Source: Aromatoleum toluolicum (GTDB lineage Bacteria > Pseudomonadota > Gammaproteobacteria > Burkholderiales > Rhodocyclaceae). Taken from it: a stretch of 64,000 nt of DNA. The notes under the pieces were generated by a model. It saw only the letters and a program-made list of their open reading frames with translations, had not been told where the DNA came from and made no database searches. The stretch covers positions 46,288 through 110,287 of the forward strand of contig NZ_WTVS01000012.1 of the NCBI RefSeq assembly GCF_012911005.2, in the 5' to 3' direction. Both the position numbers and the translations under genes were made by a program. How positions within the stretch are numbered: position 1 is the first letter of the stretch; each line of letters starts with the position of its first letter. Positions 19,050 through 29,032 of the stretch are shown one piece after another.

Positions 19050-20306
19050 ATGGCCAGGACCAATCTACTCTATGCGCAGTCGGGGGGCGTCACCGCGGTC
19101 ATCAACGCCTCCGCGGCGGCGGTCATCGCCGCGGCCCGCGAACGCGACGACGCCATCGGGACGATCTTCGCCGCGCGCCATGGCATTCTCGGTGCCCTCG
19201 ACGAGGATCTGATCGACACGGCCGCGCTCGGCGCCGACGATCTCCAAGCGCTCGCGCACATGCCGGGCGGGGCCTTCGGGTCGTGCCGCTTCGACCTCGA
19301 TCCGCCTGACCGCAATGCGGCCCAGTACGACCGCCTGTTCGCGGTCTTCGCCGCCCACGGCATTGACCAATTCCTCTACAACGGCGGAAACGGCTCGATG
19401 GACACCGTCGCCAAGGTTTCCGCCGCGGCGCGCGCGCGCGGCTATCCGTTGGTGTGCGTGGGCGTGCCCAAGACGGTCGACAACGACATCGAAGGCACCG
19501 ACTGTTCGCCCGGTTTCGGCTCCGCCGCCAAGTACGCGGCAGTGGCGATGCTGGAAGCCGGCCTCGACATCGCGTCGATGGCCTGCAGCACCGGGCGCGT
19601 CTTCGTGCTCGAGGTGATGGGGCGCAACGCCGGCTGGATCGCCGCCGCAACCGCGCTCGCCGCACGCACGGCGGACGCGCCGCCGCACATCATCCTGATG
19701 CCGGAAGTGCCGTTCGACGAAGGCGCCTTTCTCGCCGTCGTCGACGCGACCGTAAGGCGCCTCGGCTACTGCGCCGTCACCGTGTCGGAGGGGATCCGTC
19801 GCGCCGACGGCACCCTCGTGATGGAACAGGACCACGACCGCAAGGGGCACGTGCAGCTCGGCGGCGCGGGCCAGTGCATCGCGCGGCTGATCCACGCGCG
19901 TCTCGGCCACAAGCACCACTGGGCCATTCCCGATTATTTGCAGCGCGCCGCGGGGCACCTCGTTTCCGCCGTCGATCACGCCCAGGCGTGTGCCGTCGGA
20001 CGCGCCGCTGTCGAAGCCGCCATCGCCGGGCGCGACTGCGTGATGCCCGCCATCCGGCGCCTGTCCGACGATCCCTATCGCTGGGAGATCGTGTTCCGCG
20101 ACGTGGCCGCGATCGCCAGCCTCGAACGCCGGGTTCCCGCCCATTTCATCCGCGCCGACGGGCTCCACGTCACCGACGCGGCGCGGCGCTACCTGCACCC
20201 CCTGATCGAAGGGGAGGTGTATCCCGCATACGCCGGCGGTGTGCCTGACTACCGGTGTCCGCGTCTGTCTTCGGTCCCGCGACAGCTCGCCGCCTACGTC
20301 CCCTGA
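19050..20306 (+). CDS. pfp: pyrophosphate-dependent 6-phosphofructokinase
   Basis: Reversible phosphofructokinase of glycolysis/gluconeogenesis. The 418-residue length and motif PKTVDND (140-146, with Lys141) mark the PPi-using branch; ATP enzymes have Gly at that lysine. The phosphoryl-donor loop reads YNGGNGSMDT (Asn114), where most family members have GGDG or GGDD, so the donor-site aspartate is replaced by Asn. PGFGSAAKYAA and the later EVMGRNAGWIAA are typical. Several Rhodocyclales relatives use PPi-PFK, consistent with this. The donor should still be treated as inferred. Confidence 0.82.
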   Translation: MARTNLLYAQSGGVTAVINASAAAVIAAARERDDAIGTIFAARHGILGALDEDLIDTAALGADDLQALAHMPGGAFGSCRFDLDPPDRNAAQYDRLFAVFAAHGIDQFLYNGGNGSMDTVAKVSAAARARGYPLVCVGVPKTVDNDIEGTDCSPGFGSAAKYAAVAMLEAGLDIASMACSTGRVFVLEVMGRNAGWIAAATALAARTADAPPHIILMPEVPFDEGAFLAVVDATVRRLGYCAVTVSEGIRRADGTLVMEQDHDRKGHVQLGGAGQCIARLIHARLGHKHHWAIPDYLQRAAGHLVSAVDHAQACAVGRAAVEAAIAGRDCVMPAIRRLSDDPYRWEIVFRDVAAIASLERRVPAHFIRADGLHVTDAARRYLHPLIEGEVYPAYAGGVPDYRCPRLSSVPRQLAAYVP

Positions 20307-20400
20307 AACGTCGCGATACACTCCGCGGGCGCAGGCATACGGCGGCTGGGCGTATCGTTCCGGCATGCCAACCCGCCGTCATGCGGAACTCGGAGGGAAC

Positions 20401-22146
20401 ATGAACGTATCGCGAACGTCGCTGGCGGCTCTGCTGGCGGTATGGCTGGCGGCGCTTCCCGCGCCCACCCCTGCCTTCGGACAGGTTCCCGTTCAGCCCG
20501 AAGCCGCGACCGGTTTCCGCGTGAAGCCCGCCGTCGTGGCGCCGCAGGCGATGGTCGTGACCGCGAATGCGCACGCGACGAACGCCGCCGTGAGCGTGCT
20601 GCGCGACGGCGGCAGTGCCGTCGATGCCGCGATCGCCGCCGCGCTGGTGCTCAATGTCGTCGAGCCGCAGTCGTCCGGCATCGGCGGAGGGGGGTTTCTC
20701 GTCCACCATGATGCGCGAAAAGGCCGGACGAGCGCGTGGGACGGGCGCGAAACCGCGCCGCGAGCCGTGGACGAGCGTCTCTTCCTCACGGCGCAAGGGG
20801 ACAAGATGGCCTTCTACGACGCCGTCGTGGGTGGGCGCTCGGTCGGCGTGCCGGGGCTGCTGCGCATGTTTGCCGAAGTCCATGCCCGGCATGGCCGGCT
20901 GCCCTGGTCGCGCCTGTTCCAGCCGGCGATCCGCCTCGCCGCTGACGGCTTCGCAGTCTCGCCACGCCTGCACACCCTGATCGCGCAGGATCGCTTCCTG
21001 AGTCGCGATCCGTCCGCGCGGCAGCTCTTCTTCGATGCCGACGGGCGCCCGCTGGCGGAAGGGGCTACGCTGCGCAATCCCCCGCTCGCCGAGGTCTTGC
21101 GCACCGTCGCGGAGCAGGGCGCGGATGCCTTCTACGCAGGACCGATCGCGCGTGACATCGTCGACGCAGTCGCCTCCGGCCCGAACCCGGGGGCCCTCTC
21201 CCTCGGCGACCTCTCCGGCTACCGTGCGGTCGAGCGTCCCCCCTTGTGTGGCAGGTACCGCGTCTACCGTGTCTGCGGCATGCCCCCGCCCAGCTCGGGT
21301 GCGGCCACCGTGCTGGCCATGCTTGGCATGCTCGAACGCTTCCGGCTCGCCGAGATCCCGTCCGACTCGGCGTTCGCGGCCCACCTGTTCAGCGAGGCGG
21401 GGCGGCTCGCGTTCGCCGACCGTGATGCATGGTATGGCGACCCCGCTGCGATGCCGGTCGCGCCGGCGCGACTGCTCGCGCGGGAGTATCTCGACGGTCG
21501 CGCACAACAGATCCTGCTCGACGACAGCCTCGACCGGGCCCTGCCCGGCTCCCCGGGCAAGGCGGCAGCGCCGCAAGCGGTAAACGTCGAGCAGCCCGCG
21601 ACCTCCCATGTCTCGGTCGTCGACGCCGCGGGCAACGCCGTCTCGCTGACCGCCTCGATCGAGGATGCCTTCGGCAGCCGGCGCATGGTGCGGGGCTTCC
21701 TGCTCAACAACCAGCTCACCGACTTTTCCTTCGTGCCCGCCGACGAGCGCGGCCCCCATCCGAACCGCGTCGGTCCGGGCAAGCGCCCCCGCAGCTCGAT
21801 GTCGCCGACCCTCGTGTTCGACGCCGGCGGAAAACTCCATGTCGTGATCGGCTCGCCGGGCGGCAGCCAGATCATCAACTATGTCGCGGAAAACCTCGTC
21901 GGCCTGCTCGACTGGAACATGGCGCCCGACGCCTTGCTCGCGCGCCCGCACGTCGGCAGCCGCAATGGCCCCACCGAAGTCGAAGACCGCGCCGACGCAC
22001 GGCAACTGGCGGCGGGTCTCGCAGCCTTCGGCCACGAAACCGTGATGCGCGACCTGACCAGCGGGCTGGGTGTGATCGTCAGGCGCGGCCGCGAATGGGT
22101 CGGCGCGGCCGACCCGCGTCGCGAGGGCGCTGCCGCCGGATACTGA
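20401..22146 (+). CDS. ggt: gamma-glutamyltransferase precursor
   Basis: Periplasmic Ntn-hydrolase that cleaves gamma-glutamyl bonds of glutathione and related peptides. It starts at the ATG at 20401 with GGAGG upstream; 581 residues. A signal peptide (MNVSRTSLAALLAVWLAALP...AFGQ) is present. The large-subunit motif is SSGIGGGGFLVHHDARKGRTSAWDGRETAP. The autocatalytic and catalytic Thr401 lies in ATSHVSVVDAAGNAVSLT, and the SPGGSQII oxyanion loop follows. The Gly-rich SMSPT stretch before it is conserved. Glutathione turnover could supply cysteine, matching the sulfur theme of the left flank. It converges with the PEBP gene. Confidence 0.93.
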   Translation: MNVSRTSLAALLAVWLAALPAPTPAFGQVPVQPEAATGFRVKPAVVAPQAMVVTANAHATNAAVSVLRDGGSAVDAAIAAALVLNVVEPQSSGIGGGGFLVHHDARKGRTSAWDGRETAPRAVDERLFLTAQGDKMAFYDAVVGGRSVGVPGLLRMFAEVHARHGRLPWSRLFQPAIRLAADGFAVSPRLHTLIAQDRFLSRDPSARQLFFDADGRPLAEGATLRNPPLAEVLRTVAEQGADAFYAGPIARDIVDAVASGPNPGALSLGDLSGYRAVERPPLCGRYRVYRVCGMPPPSSGAATVLAMLGMLERFRLAEIPSDSAFAAHLFSEAGRLAFADRDAWYGDPAAMPVAPARLLAREYLDGRAQQILLDDSLDRALPGSPGKAAAPQAVNVEQPATSHVSVVDAAGNAVSLTASIEDAFGSRRMVRGFLLNNQLTDFSFVPADERGPHPNRVGPGKRPRSSMSPTLVFDAGGKLHVVIGSPGGSQIINYVAENLVGLLDWNMAPDALLARPHVGSRNGPTEVEDRADARQLAAGLAAFGHETVMRDLTSGLGVIVRRGREWVGAADPRREGAAAGY

Positions 22147-22179
22147 GTCGCCGGCCGGTGTCCGTCTTCGGCGGAATGC

Positions 22180-22809
22180 TCAGCCACGCAGCGACGGATT
22201 CAGCGTGTAGGTGCCGGTGAGCTTCGCTTCGGCAAGCACGTGGCCGGCGATCGCGTTGCGCACCTGGGCTCCCCCGAACTGGCCGTCGAGGTTGCAGCAT
22301 TCCTTTTCCAGCGCGTACAGCGTGAACACATAGTGGTGCACAAGCTCGTCGTTCCACGGTGGGCAGGGGCCGTCGTAGCCGTGGTAGTTCCCGCGCATCG
22401 CTTCGTCTCCGGCAAACCACGCCGTGTAATCGTTGATGCCCTGACGCGTGCCGAGCGGCCCTTCCGGTCCGTTCTTCCCGCCCGGCGTAACGCCATCCGA
22501 AAAGCTGCCGGCGGCGATTTCGCGCAGGTCCGCCGGCAGGTCGATAACGACCCAGTGAAAGAAGTCCACGCGCGGCAGGCTCGCCGGTACGACGCGGCCC
22601 TCCTGGTTGACGCCGTCACCCTTGCTCGGCACGTCCGGGTCGTGGCAGATCAGCACGAAGGACCGCGTTCCCGCCGGCACCCCGCTCCAGGCCAGATGCG
22701 GATTGCGATTGCTGCCGAGGCATACGTGCCCCTCGGCGGCAGGAATGCAGAACGAGAATTCGCCGGGGATCGGCGCGCCGTCGGTGAAGCTTTGGCTGCT
22801 GAGTTTCAT
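22180..22809 (-). CDS. PEBP-family protein (YbhB/YbcL-like)
   Basis: Phosphatidylethanolamine-binding-protein-like fold of unknown bacterial function. The 209-residue protein is a little longer than typical YbhB (about 160). It has the family's conserved ligand pocket segments: HLAWSGVPAGTRSFVLICHDPDVP, FFHWVVIDLPADLREI and YDGPCPPWNDELVHHYVFTLYAL. No signal peptide is visible, so it is probably cytoplasmic. The gene has its own strong context, with GGAG upstream of the ATG, and converges with ggt across 33 bp. Nothing around it suggests a partner. Confidence 0.88.
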   Translation of the reverse strand: MKLSSQSFTDGAPIPGEFSFCIPAAEGHVCLGSNRNPHLAWSGVPAGTRSFVLICHDPDVPSKGDGVNQEGRVVPASLPRVDFFHWVVIDLPADLREIAAGSFSDGVTPGGKNGPEGPLGTRQGINDYTAWFAGDEAMRGNYHGYDGPCPPWNDELVHHYVFTLYALEKECCNLDGQFGGAQVRNAIAGHVLAEAKLTGTYTLNPSLRG

Positions 22810-22916
22810 GCCAGGGAACTCCTTCGATGTCGATCGGGAGAATCAATCGCTTCATTGTAGTGCCCCCGACGGTGTCCGTGGCGCAGCGACCGCGACGCGG
22901 CGCGCCCGCGCGCCGC

Positions 22917-24452
22917 TCACGCCGCGCGGCGGCGAAAGTCCCGCAGGCGGATCCCCAGCGCGAACAGGGTCAGGAAGTACGCCGCGACTCCTCCCAACAC
23001 GACGGCGGACAGGCGCAGCACGCGCGTCGTCGCATGCTGCGCGTACCACCACGGCTCGTCGCCCATGCCGAACCACAGCACGACCCCCAGGACTGCCAGC
23101 GCGACCAGCAGGCGCAGCGTGAAAATCCCCCAGCGCGGCTGCGGCCGATAGACCCCGCGGCGACGCAAACCCCGGTACAGCAGCGCCGCGTTCAGCAGCG
23201 AAGCGAGCCCGATCGACAGGGCGAGGCCCGCGTGCTTGAGCGGCACGATGAAGGCGAGGTTCATCAATTGTGTCGCGCCCAGCGTGATCAGCGCGATCTT
23301 CACCGGCGTGCGGATATCCTGGCGCGCATAGAAGCCGGGCGCGAGGATCTTCACCAGGATCAGCCCACTCAGCCCGACGCTGTAGGCGACGAGCGCGAGG
23401 CGCGTCTGCTGCACGTCCGTTACCGTGAAGGCGCCATGCTGGAACAGCGTCGACAGCAGCGGCACGGCCAGCAGCGCCAGCGCCAGGGCGGCCGGCAGCG
23501 TGAGCATCAGCGTCAGGCGCAGTCCCCAGTCGAGCAGCGACGAAAACGCTTCCGGCTGCTCGTCCGCGTGCAGCTTCGACAGGCTGGGCAGCAGGATCGT
23601 CCCCAGCGCCGCACCGAGCAGGCCCGCCGGGAACTCCATCAGGCGATCGGCGTAATACAGCCACGACACGCTGCCGCTCTCGAGGAAGGACGCGAAGATG
23701 GTGTTGATGATCAGCGACACCTGGCTCACCGAAACGCCCAGCATCGCCGGCAGCATCAGTCTGGCGATGCGGCGCACGCCCGGATCCGACAGGTTCAGGT
23801 CGAAGCGCGGCAGGAGCCCGATGCGCGCCAGCGGGCGCAGTTGCAGCGCCAGTTGCAGGACCCCGCCGATGAACACCGCCCAGGCCAGCGCGAGGACCGG
23901 CGGGTCGAACCACGGTGCGGCGAACAGCGCCATGCCGATGAAGGAGAGGTTCAGCAGCACCGGCGTGAACGCGGGAATGGCGAACCGGCTCCAGGAGTTC
24001 AGCACGCCGCCGGCAAGCGCTACCAGCGCCATGAACAGGATGTAGGGGAAGGTGATGCGGGTCAGTTCGACCGTCAGTGCGAACTTGTCGGGCTCATCCG
24101 CAAAACCCGGCGCGGATATCCAGATGATCAGCGGCGCGGCCACGATGCCGATCGCGGCCACTGCCGTCACGGCCAGCGCGAGGGCGGTCGCCACGCGGCT
24201 GACCAGTTGGTGCGTCTCCTCGGGGCCCTGGCGGTTCTTGTATTCGGCGAGAATGGGCACGAAGGCTTGGGAAAATGCTCCCTCCGCGAACATGCGTCGC
24301 AGCAGGTTGGGCAGGCGGAACGCGACGAAGAATGCGTCGGTCGCCATGCCGGCGCCGAAGGTGCGCGCGATCACGAAGTCCCGGACGAAGCCGAGGATCC
24401 GCGACAGCAAGGTCATGCTGCTGACGGTGGCAAGGGCGCGCAACAGGTTCAT
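22917..24452 (-). CDS. murJ: lipid II flippase MurJ
   Basis: Essential inner-membrane protein of the MOP superfamily that flips lipid II for peptidoglycan synthesis. The 511 residues form about 14 helices. Start [25 protein letters not shown] at 24452 was chosen over a 6-residue longer frame because it matches the family start. Residues shown to matter in E. coli MurJ are present: Arg18, Arg24, Asp39 and Arg52/Arg53 in [24 protein letters not shown]. It is divergent from rpsT, a common proteobacterial arrangement. Confidence 0.95.
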   Translation of the reverse strand: MNLLRALATVSSMTLLSRILGFVRDFVIARTFGAGMATDAFFVAFRLPNLLRRMFAEGAFSQAFVPILAEYKNRQGPEETHQLVSRVATALALAVTAVAAIGIVAAPLIIWISAPGFADEPDKFALTVELTRITFPYILFMALVALAGGVLNSWSRFAIPAFTPVLLNLSFIGMALFAAPWFDPPVLALAWAVFIGGVLQLALQLRPLARIGLLPRFDLNLSDPGVRRIARLMLPAMLGVSVSQVSLIINTIFASFLESGSVSWLYYADRLMEFPAGLLGAALGTILLPSLSKLHADEQPEAFSSLLDWGLRLTLMLTLPAALALALLAVPLLSTLFQHGAFTVTDVQQTRLALVAYSVGLSGLILVKILAPGFYARQDIRTPVKIALITLGATQLMNLAFIVPLKHAGLALSIGLASLLNAALLYRGLRRRGVYRPQPRWGIFTLRLLVALAVLGVVLWFGMGDEPWWYAQHATTRVLRLSAVVLGGVAAYFLTLFALGIRLRDFRRRAA

Positions 24453-24507
24453 CGGAGGCTGCCGTGGCAAAAGACGCGATGATAGCCGCAGTCGCTCGCC
24501 GGTGCAC

Positions 24508-24536
24508 TTGCGCCTTGCCGATCGAATGGTTAAACT
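24508..24536 (+). promoter_or_regulatory. promoter of rpsT
   Basis: TTGCGC (24508-24513) and TAAACT (24531-24536) are spaced by exactly 17 bp, in the murJ-rpsT divergent gap. The predicted start lies near 24543, giving a leader of about 33 nt with a GGAAGA ribosome site. Confidence 0.5.
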
Positions 24537-24575
24537 CGCGCGTTTTCAAGAACCACTCAACGGAAGAACATAGAT

Positions 24576-24842
24576 ATGGCCAACTCGGCACAAGCCCGCA
24601 AGCGCGCCCGTCAGGCGGTCGTGGCCCGCGCTCACAATGGCAGCCTCCGTTCTCGTCTGCGTACCGCGATCAAGGCTGTGCAAAAGGCTGTCGTCGGTGG
24701 CGACAAGGCTGCTGCTCAGGCGGTGTTCCGCACCTCGACGAGCACCATCGACAGCATCGCCGACAAGAAGATCATTCACAAGAACAAGGCTGCCCGCCAC
24801 AAGAGCCGCCTGTCCGCAGCGGTCAAGGCGATGGCTGCCTGA
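24576..24842 (+). CDS. rpsT: 30S ribosomal protein S20
   Basis: Ribosomal protein that binds the 5' domain of 16S rRNA. It has 88 residues, Lys/Arg/Ala-rich and helical, with the characteristic start [26 protein letters not shown] and the conserved [22 protein letters not shown] end. It is preceded by a recognisable promoter and followed by a clear intrinsic terminator, so it is monocistronic. Confidence 0.98.
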   Translation: MANSAQARKRARQAVVARAHNGSLRSRLRTAIKAVQKAVVGGDKAAAQAVFRTSTSTIDSIADKKIIHKNKAARHKSRLSAAVKAMAA

Positions 24843-24864
24843 TCCTCGCGTTCTTGCGATAAAG

Positions 24865-24894
24865 AAAACGGCGACCGAGGTCGCCGTTTTTTAT
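24865..24894 (+). terminator. intrinsic terminator after rpsT
   Basis: Perfect stem ACGGCGAC (24868-24875) and GTCGCCGT (24880-24887) with a 4-nt loop, extended by an A-tract upstream and a run of T after it. The A/T-tract symmetry allows it to serve the convergent DUF3579 gene as well. Confidence 0.9.
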
Positions 24895-24934
24895 TTCCGT
24901 TTTACTTGTGCGCGCTTGCCGTTGCTCGCCTTCG

Positions 24935-25231
24935 TCAGATCTTCACCTGCTCGTCGTCGATGCGGTCGACGACCAGGTCGTTGTCCTTTGCAAAGTTGAT
25001 CAGGAACTTGTAGGCGAGGGGCTCGATGTCATACAGCTGGGCATCCACCAGTACCGCCTTGTGACCCTTGAGCGTGCATCCCGGGCGCACATGGGGCGAG
25101 TACATCATCCGGTTGTCGGAACCGAAGGCCGACATGATTCCGCACAGCCGATCGGCCCAGTCGCTCGGGCGGAAGGTCTTTCCTTCGCGCGTGACTCCAA
25201 TGATGACGAAGCTTTCGATCGATTGGCTCAT
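24935..25231 (-). CDS. DUF3579 family protein
   Basis: Small cytoplasmic protein of 98 residues, unknown function. The sequence SFVIIGVTREGKTFRPSDWADRLCGIMSAFGSDNRMMYSPHVRP matches DUF3579, a family I know mainly from betaproteobacteria, often encoded next to argD as here. It is transcribed divergently from argD with 294 bp between. There is no signal peptide or membrane segment. The conserved neighbourhood suggests a link with arginine metabolism, but this is inference. Confidence 0.85.
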   Translation of the reverse strand: MSQSIESFVIIGVTREGKTFRPSDWADRLCGIMSAFGSDNRMMYSPHVRPGCTLKGHKAVLVDAQLYDIEPLAYKFLINFAKDNDLVVDRIDDEQVKI

Positions 25232-25525
25232 AGGGCGAGACTCGGCGGCTGCGGGAATTTCCGGGGGATTGGTGCGCCGGCTGCGGCCGGAACTGCTGGC
25301 ACCGCGAAAGACGGGGCGGATTCTAGCAGAAATCCCCTGCTATATCCCGCGATGCGGCGGGCGATTCCGGAATGTGGATGTTGCCGTGAGCCCCCGGGCG
25401 ACTATCCGCGCAGGCTCCCGAACCTATACAACGCCTGCGGTTTTCGCTTAACATCGGCTTCCAACCTTTTCACGGCGGCATGTGCCGCCGTGTGCGTTTC
25501 TGCTACATCCTGAACGGGGTCCCCC
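25232..25525 (+). promoter_or_regulatory. argD leader with a 20-bp perfect palindrome
   Basis: Divergent gap between the DUF3579 gene and argD. The palindrome ACGGCGGCATGTGCCGCCGT at 25472-25491 ends 34 bp before the argD start. In RNA it would form a 9-bp stem with a 2-nt centre; in DNA it could be an operator. It does not resemble the AT-rich ArgR box. No other gene is visible in this stretch. Confidence 0.45.
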
Positions 25526-26698
25526 ATGTCGCATCTCATGAACACCTACGCCAGATTGCCCGTTGCTTTCACGCATGGGGAGGGCGTCTGGCTCTTCGAT
25601 GAGACCGGCAAGCGCTACCTGGATGCGCTTTCGGGCATTGCCGTGTCCACGCTCGGCCACAACCACCCGCGGCTCGTGCGCGCCATTTCCGAGCAGGCGG
25701 CGAGCGTGCTCCATACGTCCAACCTGTACCGCATCCCGCTACAGGAGGAATTGGCCGACCGCATCGCCGCCCTGTCCGGCATGGACGAAGTGTTCTTCTG
25801 CAATTCCGGTTGTGAAGCCAACGAGGCTGCCATCAAGCTCGCGCGCTTCTACGGCCACAAGAAGAACGTCGACCATCCCGAGATCATCGTCATGGAAAAC
25901 GCCTTCCATGGCCGCACGCTCGCCACGCTTTCGGCAACGGGCAACCGCAAGACTCAGGCCGGTTTCGAGCCGCTCGTGACGGGCTTCGTGCGCGTCCCGT
26001 ACAAGGACATCGGCGCGATCCGCGCGGTGGGCGAACACAACCATAACGTCGTCGCCGTCATGCTCGAGATGGTTCAGGGCGAGGGCGGCATCAACATCGC
26101 CGACGACACCTTCCAGCGCGAGCTGCGCGCGATATGCGACGAGCGCGGCTGGCTGCTGATCTGCGACGAGGTGCAATGCGGGATCGGCCGCACCGGCCAC
26201 TGGTTCGGCTTCCAGCAGTCGGGCGTCAAGCCGGACATCATGACCTTGGCAAAGGGCCTCGGTTCGGGCGTGCCGATCGGTGCCTGCGTCACGGCAGGGC
26301 GCGCTGCCGGCCTGTTCTCGCCTGGCAATCACGGCTCGACCTTTGGCGGTAATCCGCTCGCGTGCGCTGCGGGCCTTGCGACCCTCGCCGAGATCGAGGA
26401 CAAGGCCCTGCGGGAGAGCGCCGTGCGTGTCGGCGATGCCATCCGCAACGGCATGCGCGAAGCGCTGGACGGCGTGGCAGGGGTCGTGGACATCCGCGGC
26501 CGCGGCCTGATGATCGGCATCGAGCTCGACCGCCCCTGCGGCGATCTCGTGCGCCAGGCGCTCGAGGCGGGCCTGCTGATCAACGTCACGGCCGAGCGCG
26601 TCATCCGTCTTCTGCCCGCGCTCGTGTTCACCGAGCAGGACGCCGGAAACCTCGTGTCGGCGCTCGCGCCGCTGGTGCGCAAGTTCCTGACGCAATAA
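25526..26698 (+). CDS. argD: acetylornithine aminotransferase
   Basis: Class III PLP aminotransferase of arginine synthesis, converting N-acetylglutamate semialdehyde to N-acetylornithine; it can often also serve as DapC in lysine synthesis. The 390-residue protein has the PLP phosphate site FCNSGCEANEAAIKLAR, the Asp214 pyridine contact in LLICDEVQCGIGRTG and the Schiff-base Lys243 in TLAKGLGSGVPIGA. The conserved GNHGSTFGGNPLACAA follows. argF begins 11 bp after the stop, so argD-argF are co-transcribed. Confidence 0.95.
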   Translation: MSHLMNTYARLPVAFTHGEGVWLFDETGKRYLDALSGIAVSTLGHNHPRLVRAISEQAASVLHTSNLYRIPLQEELADRIAALSGMDEVFFCNSGCEANEAAIKLARFYGHKKNVDHPEIIVMENAFHGRTLATLSATGNRKTQAGFEPLVTGFVRVPYKDIGAIRAVGEHNHNVVAVMLEMVQGEGGINIADDTFQRELRAICDERGWLLICDEVQCGIGRTGHWFGFQQSGVKPDIMTLAKGLGSGVPIGACVTAGRAAGLFSPGNHGSTFGGNPLACAAGLATLAEIEDKALRESAVRVGDAIRNGMREALDGVAGVVDIRGRGLMIGIELDRPCGDLVRQALEAGLLINVTAERVIRLLPALVFTEQDAGNLVSALAPLVRKFLTQ

Positions 26699-26709
26699 GG
26701 AGGCCCGGG

Positions 26710-27633
26710 ATGAACACGCCGCGGCACTATCTGCAGTTCAAGGACTTCACGCGCGAGGAGTACGACTACCTGTTCGGCCGCGTGCGCTGGATCAAGGACA
26801 AGTTCAAGCGTTACGAACCGTATCACCCGCTATTCGACCGCACGCTGGTCATGATCTTCGAGAAGGCCAGCACCCGCACGCGCCTGTCCTTCGAAGCGGG
26901 CATGCAGCAGCTCGGCGGGTCTGCGATCTACCTGAATACGCGCGACTCGCAGCTCGGCCGCGGCGAGCCCGTCGAAGACGCGGCGCAGGTCATCTCGCGC
27001 ATGAGCGACGTCGTGATGATCCGCACCTTCGAACAGGACATCATCGACCGTTTCGCGGCGAATTCGCGCGTGCCGGTGATCAACGGGCTGACCAACGAAT
27101 ACCATCCCTGCCAGATCCTGGCCGACATCTTCACCTTCATCGAGCATCGCGGCTCGATCCAGGGCAAGACCGTCGCCTGGGTGGGCGATGCCAACAACAT
27201 GTCCTACACCTGGCTGCAGGCCGCCGAGGTTCTCGACTTCAAGGTCCGCGTGTCGACGCCGCCGGGCTACGCAATCGATCCGGCGCGTGCCGGCCTTGCC
27301 GGCACCGGACACTTCGAACTGTTCGCCGACCCGATGGAGGCGTGCCGCGGTGCCGATCTCGTGACCACGGACGTGTGGACGTCGATGGGGTATGAAGCCG
27401 AGAACGAGGCGCGCATGAAAGCCTTCGCCGACTGGTGCGTCGATGCCGACATGATGGCAGCGGCGAATCCGGGTGCCCTGTTCATGCACTGCCTGCCGGC
27501 ACACCGCGGCGAGGAGGTCACCGCCGACGTGATCGACGGTCCCCAGTCCGTCGTGTGGGACGAAGCGGAAAACCGGCTGCACGTGCAGAAGGCGTTGATG
27601 GAGTACCTCGTGCTCGGGAAGGTCGACAGCTGA
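26710..27633 (+). CDS. argF: ornithine carbamoyltransferase
   Basis: Anabolic enzyme joining carbamoyl phosphate and ornithine to give citrulline. It has 307 residues. The carbamoyl-phosphate loop is STRTR (54-58, in EKASTRTRLSFE). The ornithine/carbamoyl sites read HPCQILADIFT and HCLPAHRGEEV (Cys261). It sits between argD and argG, so three consecutive steps of the pathway are encoded in series. Confidence 0.96.
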   Translation: MNTPRHYLQFKDFTREEYDYLFGRVRWIKDKFKRYEPYHPLFDRTLVMIFEKASTRTRLSFEAGMQQLGGSAIYLNTRDSQLGRGEPVEDAAQVISRMSDVVMIRTFEQDIIDRFAANSRVPVINGLTNEYHPCQILADIFTFIEHRGSIQGKTVAWVGDANNMSYTWLQAAEVLDFKVRVSTPPGYAIDPARAGLAGTGHFELFADPMEACRGADLVTTDVWTSMGYEAENEARMKAFADWCVDADMMAAANPGALFMHCLPAHRGEEVTADVIDGPQSVVWDEAENRLHVQKALMEYLVLGKVDS

Positions 27634-27790
27634 CGACTCGGCCCGGCGCACGCGGAGCGACCGCGCGTGCAGGGCGAGCCGGAGGAACGGCAGTTGACCG
27701 GGGAGCGAAGTTTTCGCCGACCCCGGAGCGAAAAGCGGTCGTGGTGACACGGCCAATCAGTCAAGCGGTAAGGAAAGAGCGGAAATCCAC

Positions 27791-29020
27791 ATGAGCGACG
27801 TCAAGAAAGTTGTCCTCGCCTACTCGGGCGGACTCGATACCTCAGTCATCCTCAAGTGGCTGCAGGACACCTACAAGTGCGAAGTGGTCACCTTCACGGC
27901 CGATCTCGGCCAGGGCGAGGAACTCGAACCCGCGCGCCAGAAGGCACTGAAATTCGGCATCAAGCCGGAGAACATCTTCATCGACGACCTGCGCGAAGAG
28001 TTCGTGCGCGACTTCGTCTTCCCGATGTTCCGCTGCAACACCGTCTACGAGGGCGAGTATCTCCTCGGCACCTCGATCGCACGTCCGCTGATCGCCAAGC
28101 GCCAGATCGAGATCGCCCGCGCCACCAACGCCGACGCCGTGTCGCACGGCGCGACGGGCAAGGGCAACGACCAGGTTCGTTTCGAGCTCGGCTACTACGC
28201 GCTCATGCCCGGCGTGAAGGTCATCGCCCCGTGGCGCGAATGGGACCTGCTCTCGCGCGAGAAGCTGCTCGCCTACGCCGAAAAGCACGGCATTCCCATC
28301 GAGATGAAGCACAAGCAGGGCGGCTCGCCGTACTCGATGGACGCCAATCTGTTACACATCTCCTTCGAAGGCCGTCATCTCGAGAACCCCGCCGCCGAAG
28401 CGGAAGAATCGATGTGGCGCTGGACCGTTTCGCCCGAGGCCGCACCGGATGCCGCCGAATACGTGGACCTCGAGTTCGAGAAGGGCGATCTCGTCGCGAT
28501 CAACGGCACGCGCATGAAGGCGCATGAACTGCTGGCCGAACTGAACAAGCTCGGTGGCAAGCACGGCATCGGCCGCCTCGATCTCGTCGAGAACCGCTAT
28601 GTCGGCATGAAGTCGCGCGGCTGCTATGAAACGCCGGGGGGAACCATCCTCCTGCGCGCGCACCGTGCCATCGAGTCGATCACGCTCGACCGCGAAGTCG
28701 CCCATCTCAAGGACGACCTGCTCGCCCGTTACGCGAGCCTGATCTACAACGGCTACTGGTGGAGCCCCGAGCGCCAGGCGATGCAGGCGCTCATCGACCA
28801 CACACAGCAAACCGTCAATGGCTGGGTCCGCCTCAAGCTCTACAAGGGCAACGTCATCGTCACCGGCCGTGACTCGAAGACCGATTCGCTGTTCGACCCG
28901 ACGATCGCGACCTTCGAGGACGACCAGGGCGCGTACAACCAGAAGGATGCGCACGGCTTCATCCGCCTCAACGCGCTGCGCATGCGCATCGCAGCGAACG
29001 CGCGCAACAAGCGCGGTTAA
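27791..29020 (+). CDS. argG: argininosuccinate synthase
   Basis: Joins citrulline and aspartate with ATP to make argininosuccinate. The 409-residue protein begins [24 protein letters not shown], with the ATP-pyrophosphatase P-loop SGGLDTS (12-18). Conserved later segments are [21 protein letters not shown] and [18 protein letters not shown]. The 157-bp gap after argF is GC-rich, with no clear terminator. The argD-argF-argG order suggests a shared transcript or closely linked promoters. Confidence 0.96.
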   Translation: MSDVKKVVLAYSGGLDTSVILKWLQDTYKCEVVTFTADLGQGEELEPARQKALKFGIKPENIFIDDLREEFVRDFVFPMFRCNTVYEGEYLLGTSIARPLIAKRQIEIARATNADAVSHGATGKGNDQVRFELGYYALMPGVKVIAPWREWDLLSREKLLAYAEKHGIPIEMKHKQGGSPYSMDANLLHISFEGRHLENPAAEAEESMWRWTVSPEAAPDAAEYVDLEFEKGDLVAINGTRMKAHELLAELNKLGGKHGIGRLDLVENRYVGMKSRGCYETPGGTILLRAHRAIESITLDREVAHLKDDLLARYASLIYNGYWWSPERQAMQALIDHTQQTVNGWVRLKLYKGNVIVTGRDSKTDSLFDPTIATFEDDQGAYNQKDAHGFIRLNALRMRIAANARNKRG

Positions 29021-29032
29021 GGAGCTGTCTGG

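Noticed and set aside
20170..22035. 621-codon frame on the minus strand
   Set aside because: Antisense to ggt. It is Arg/Gly/Asp-biased, as expected for the reverse of a GC-rich gene.
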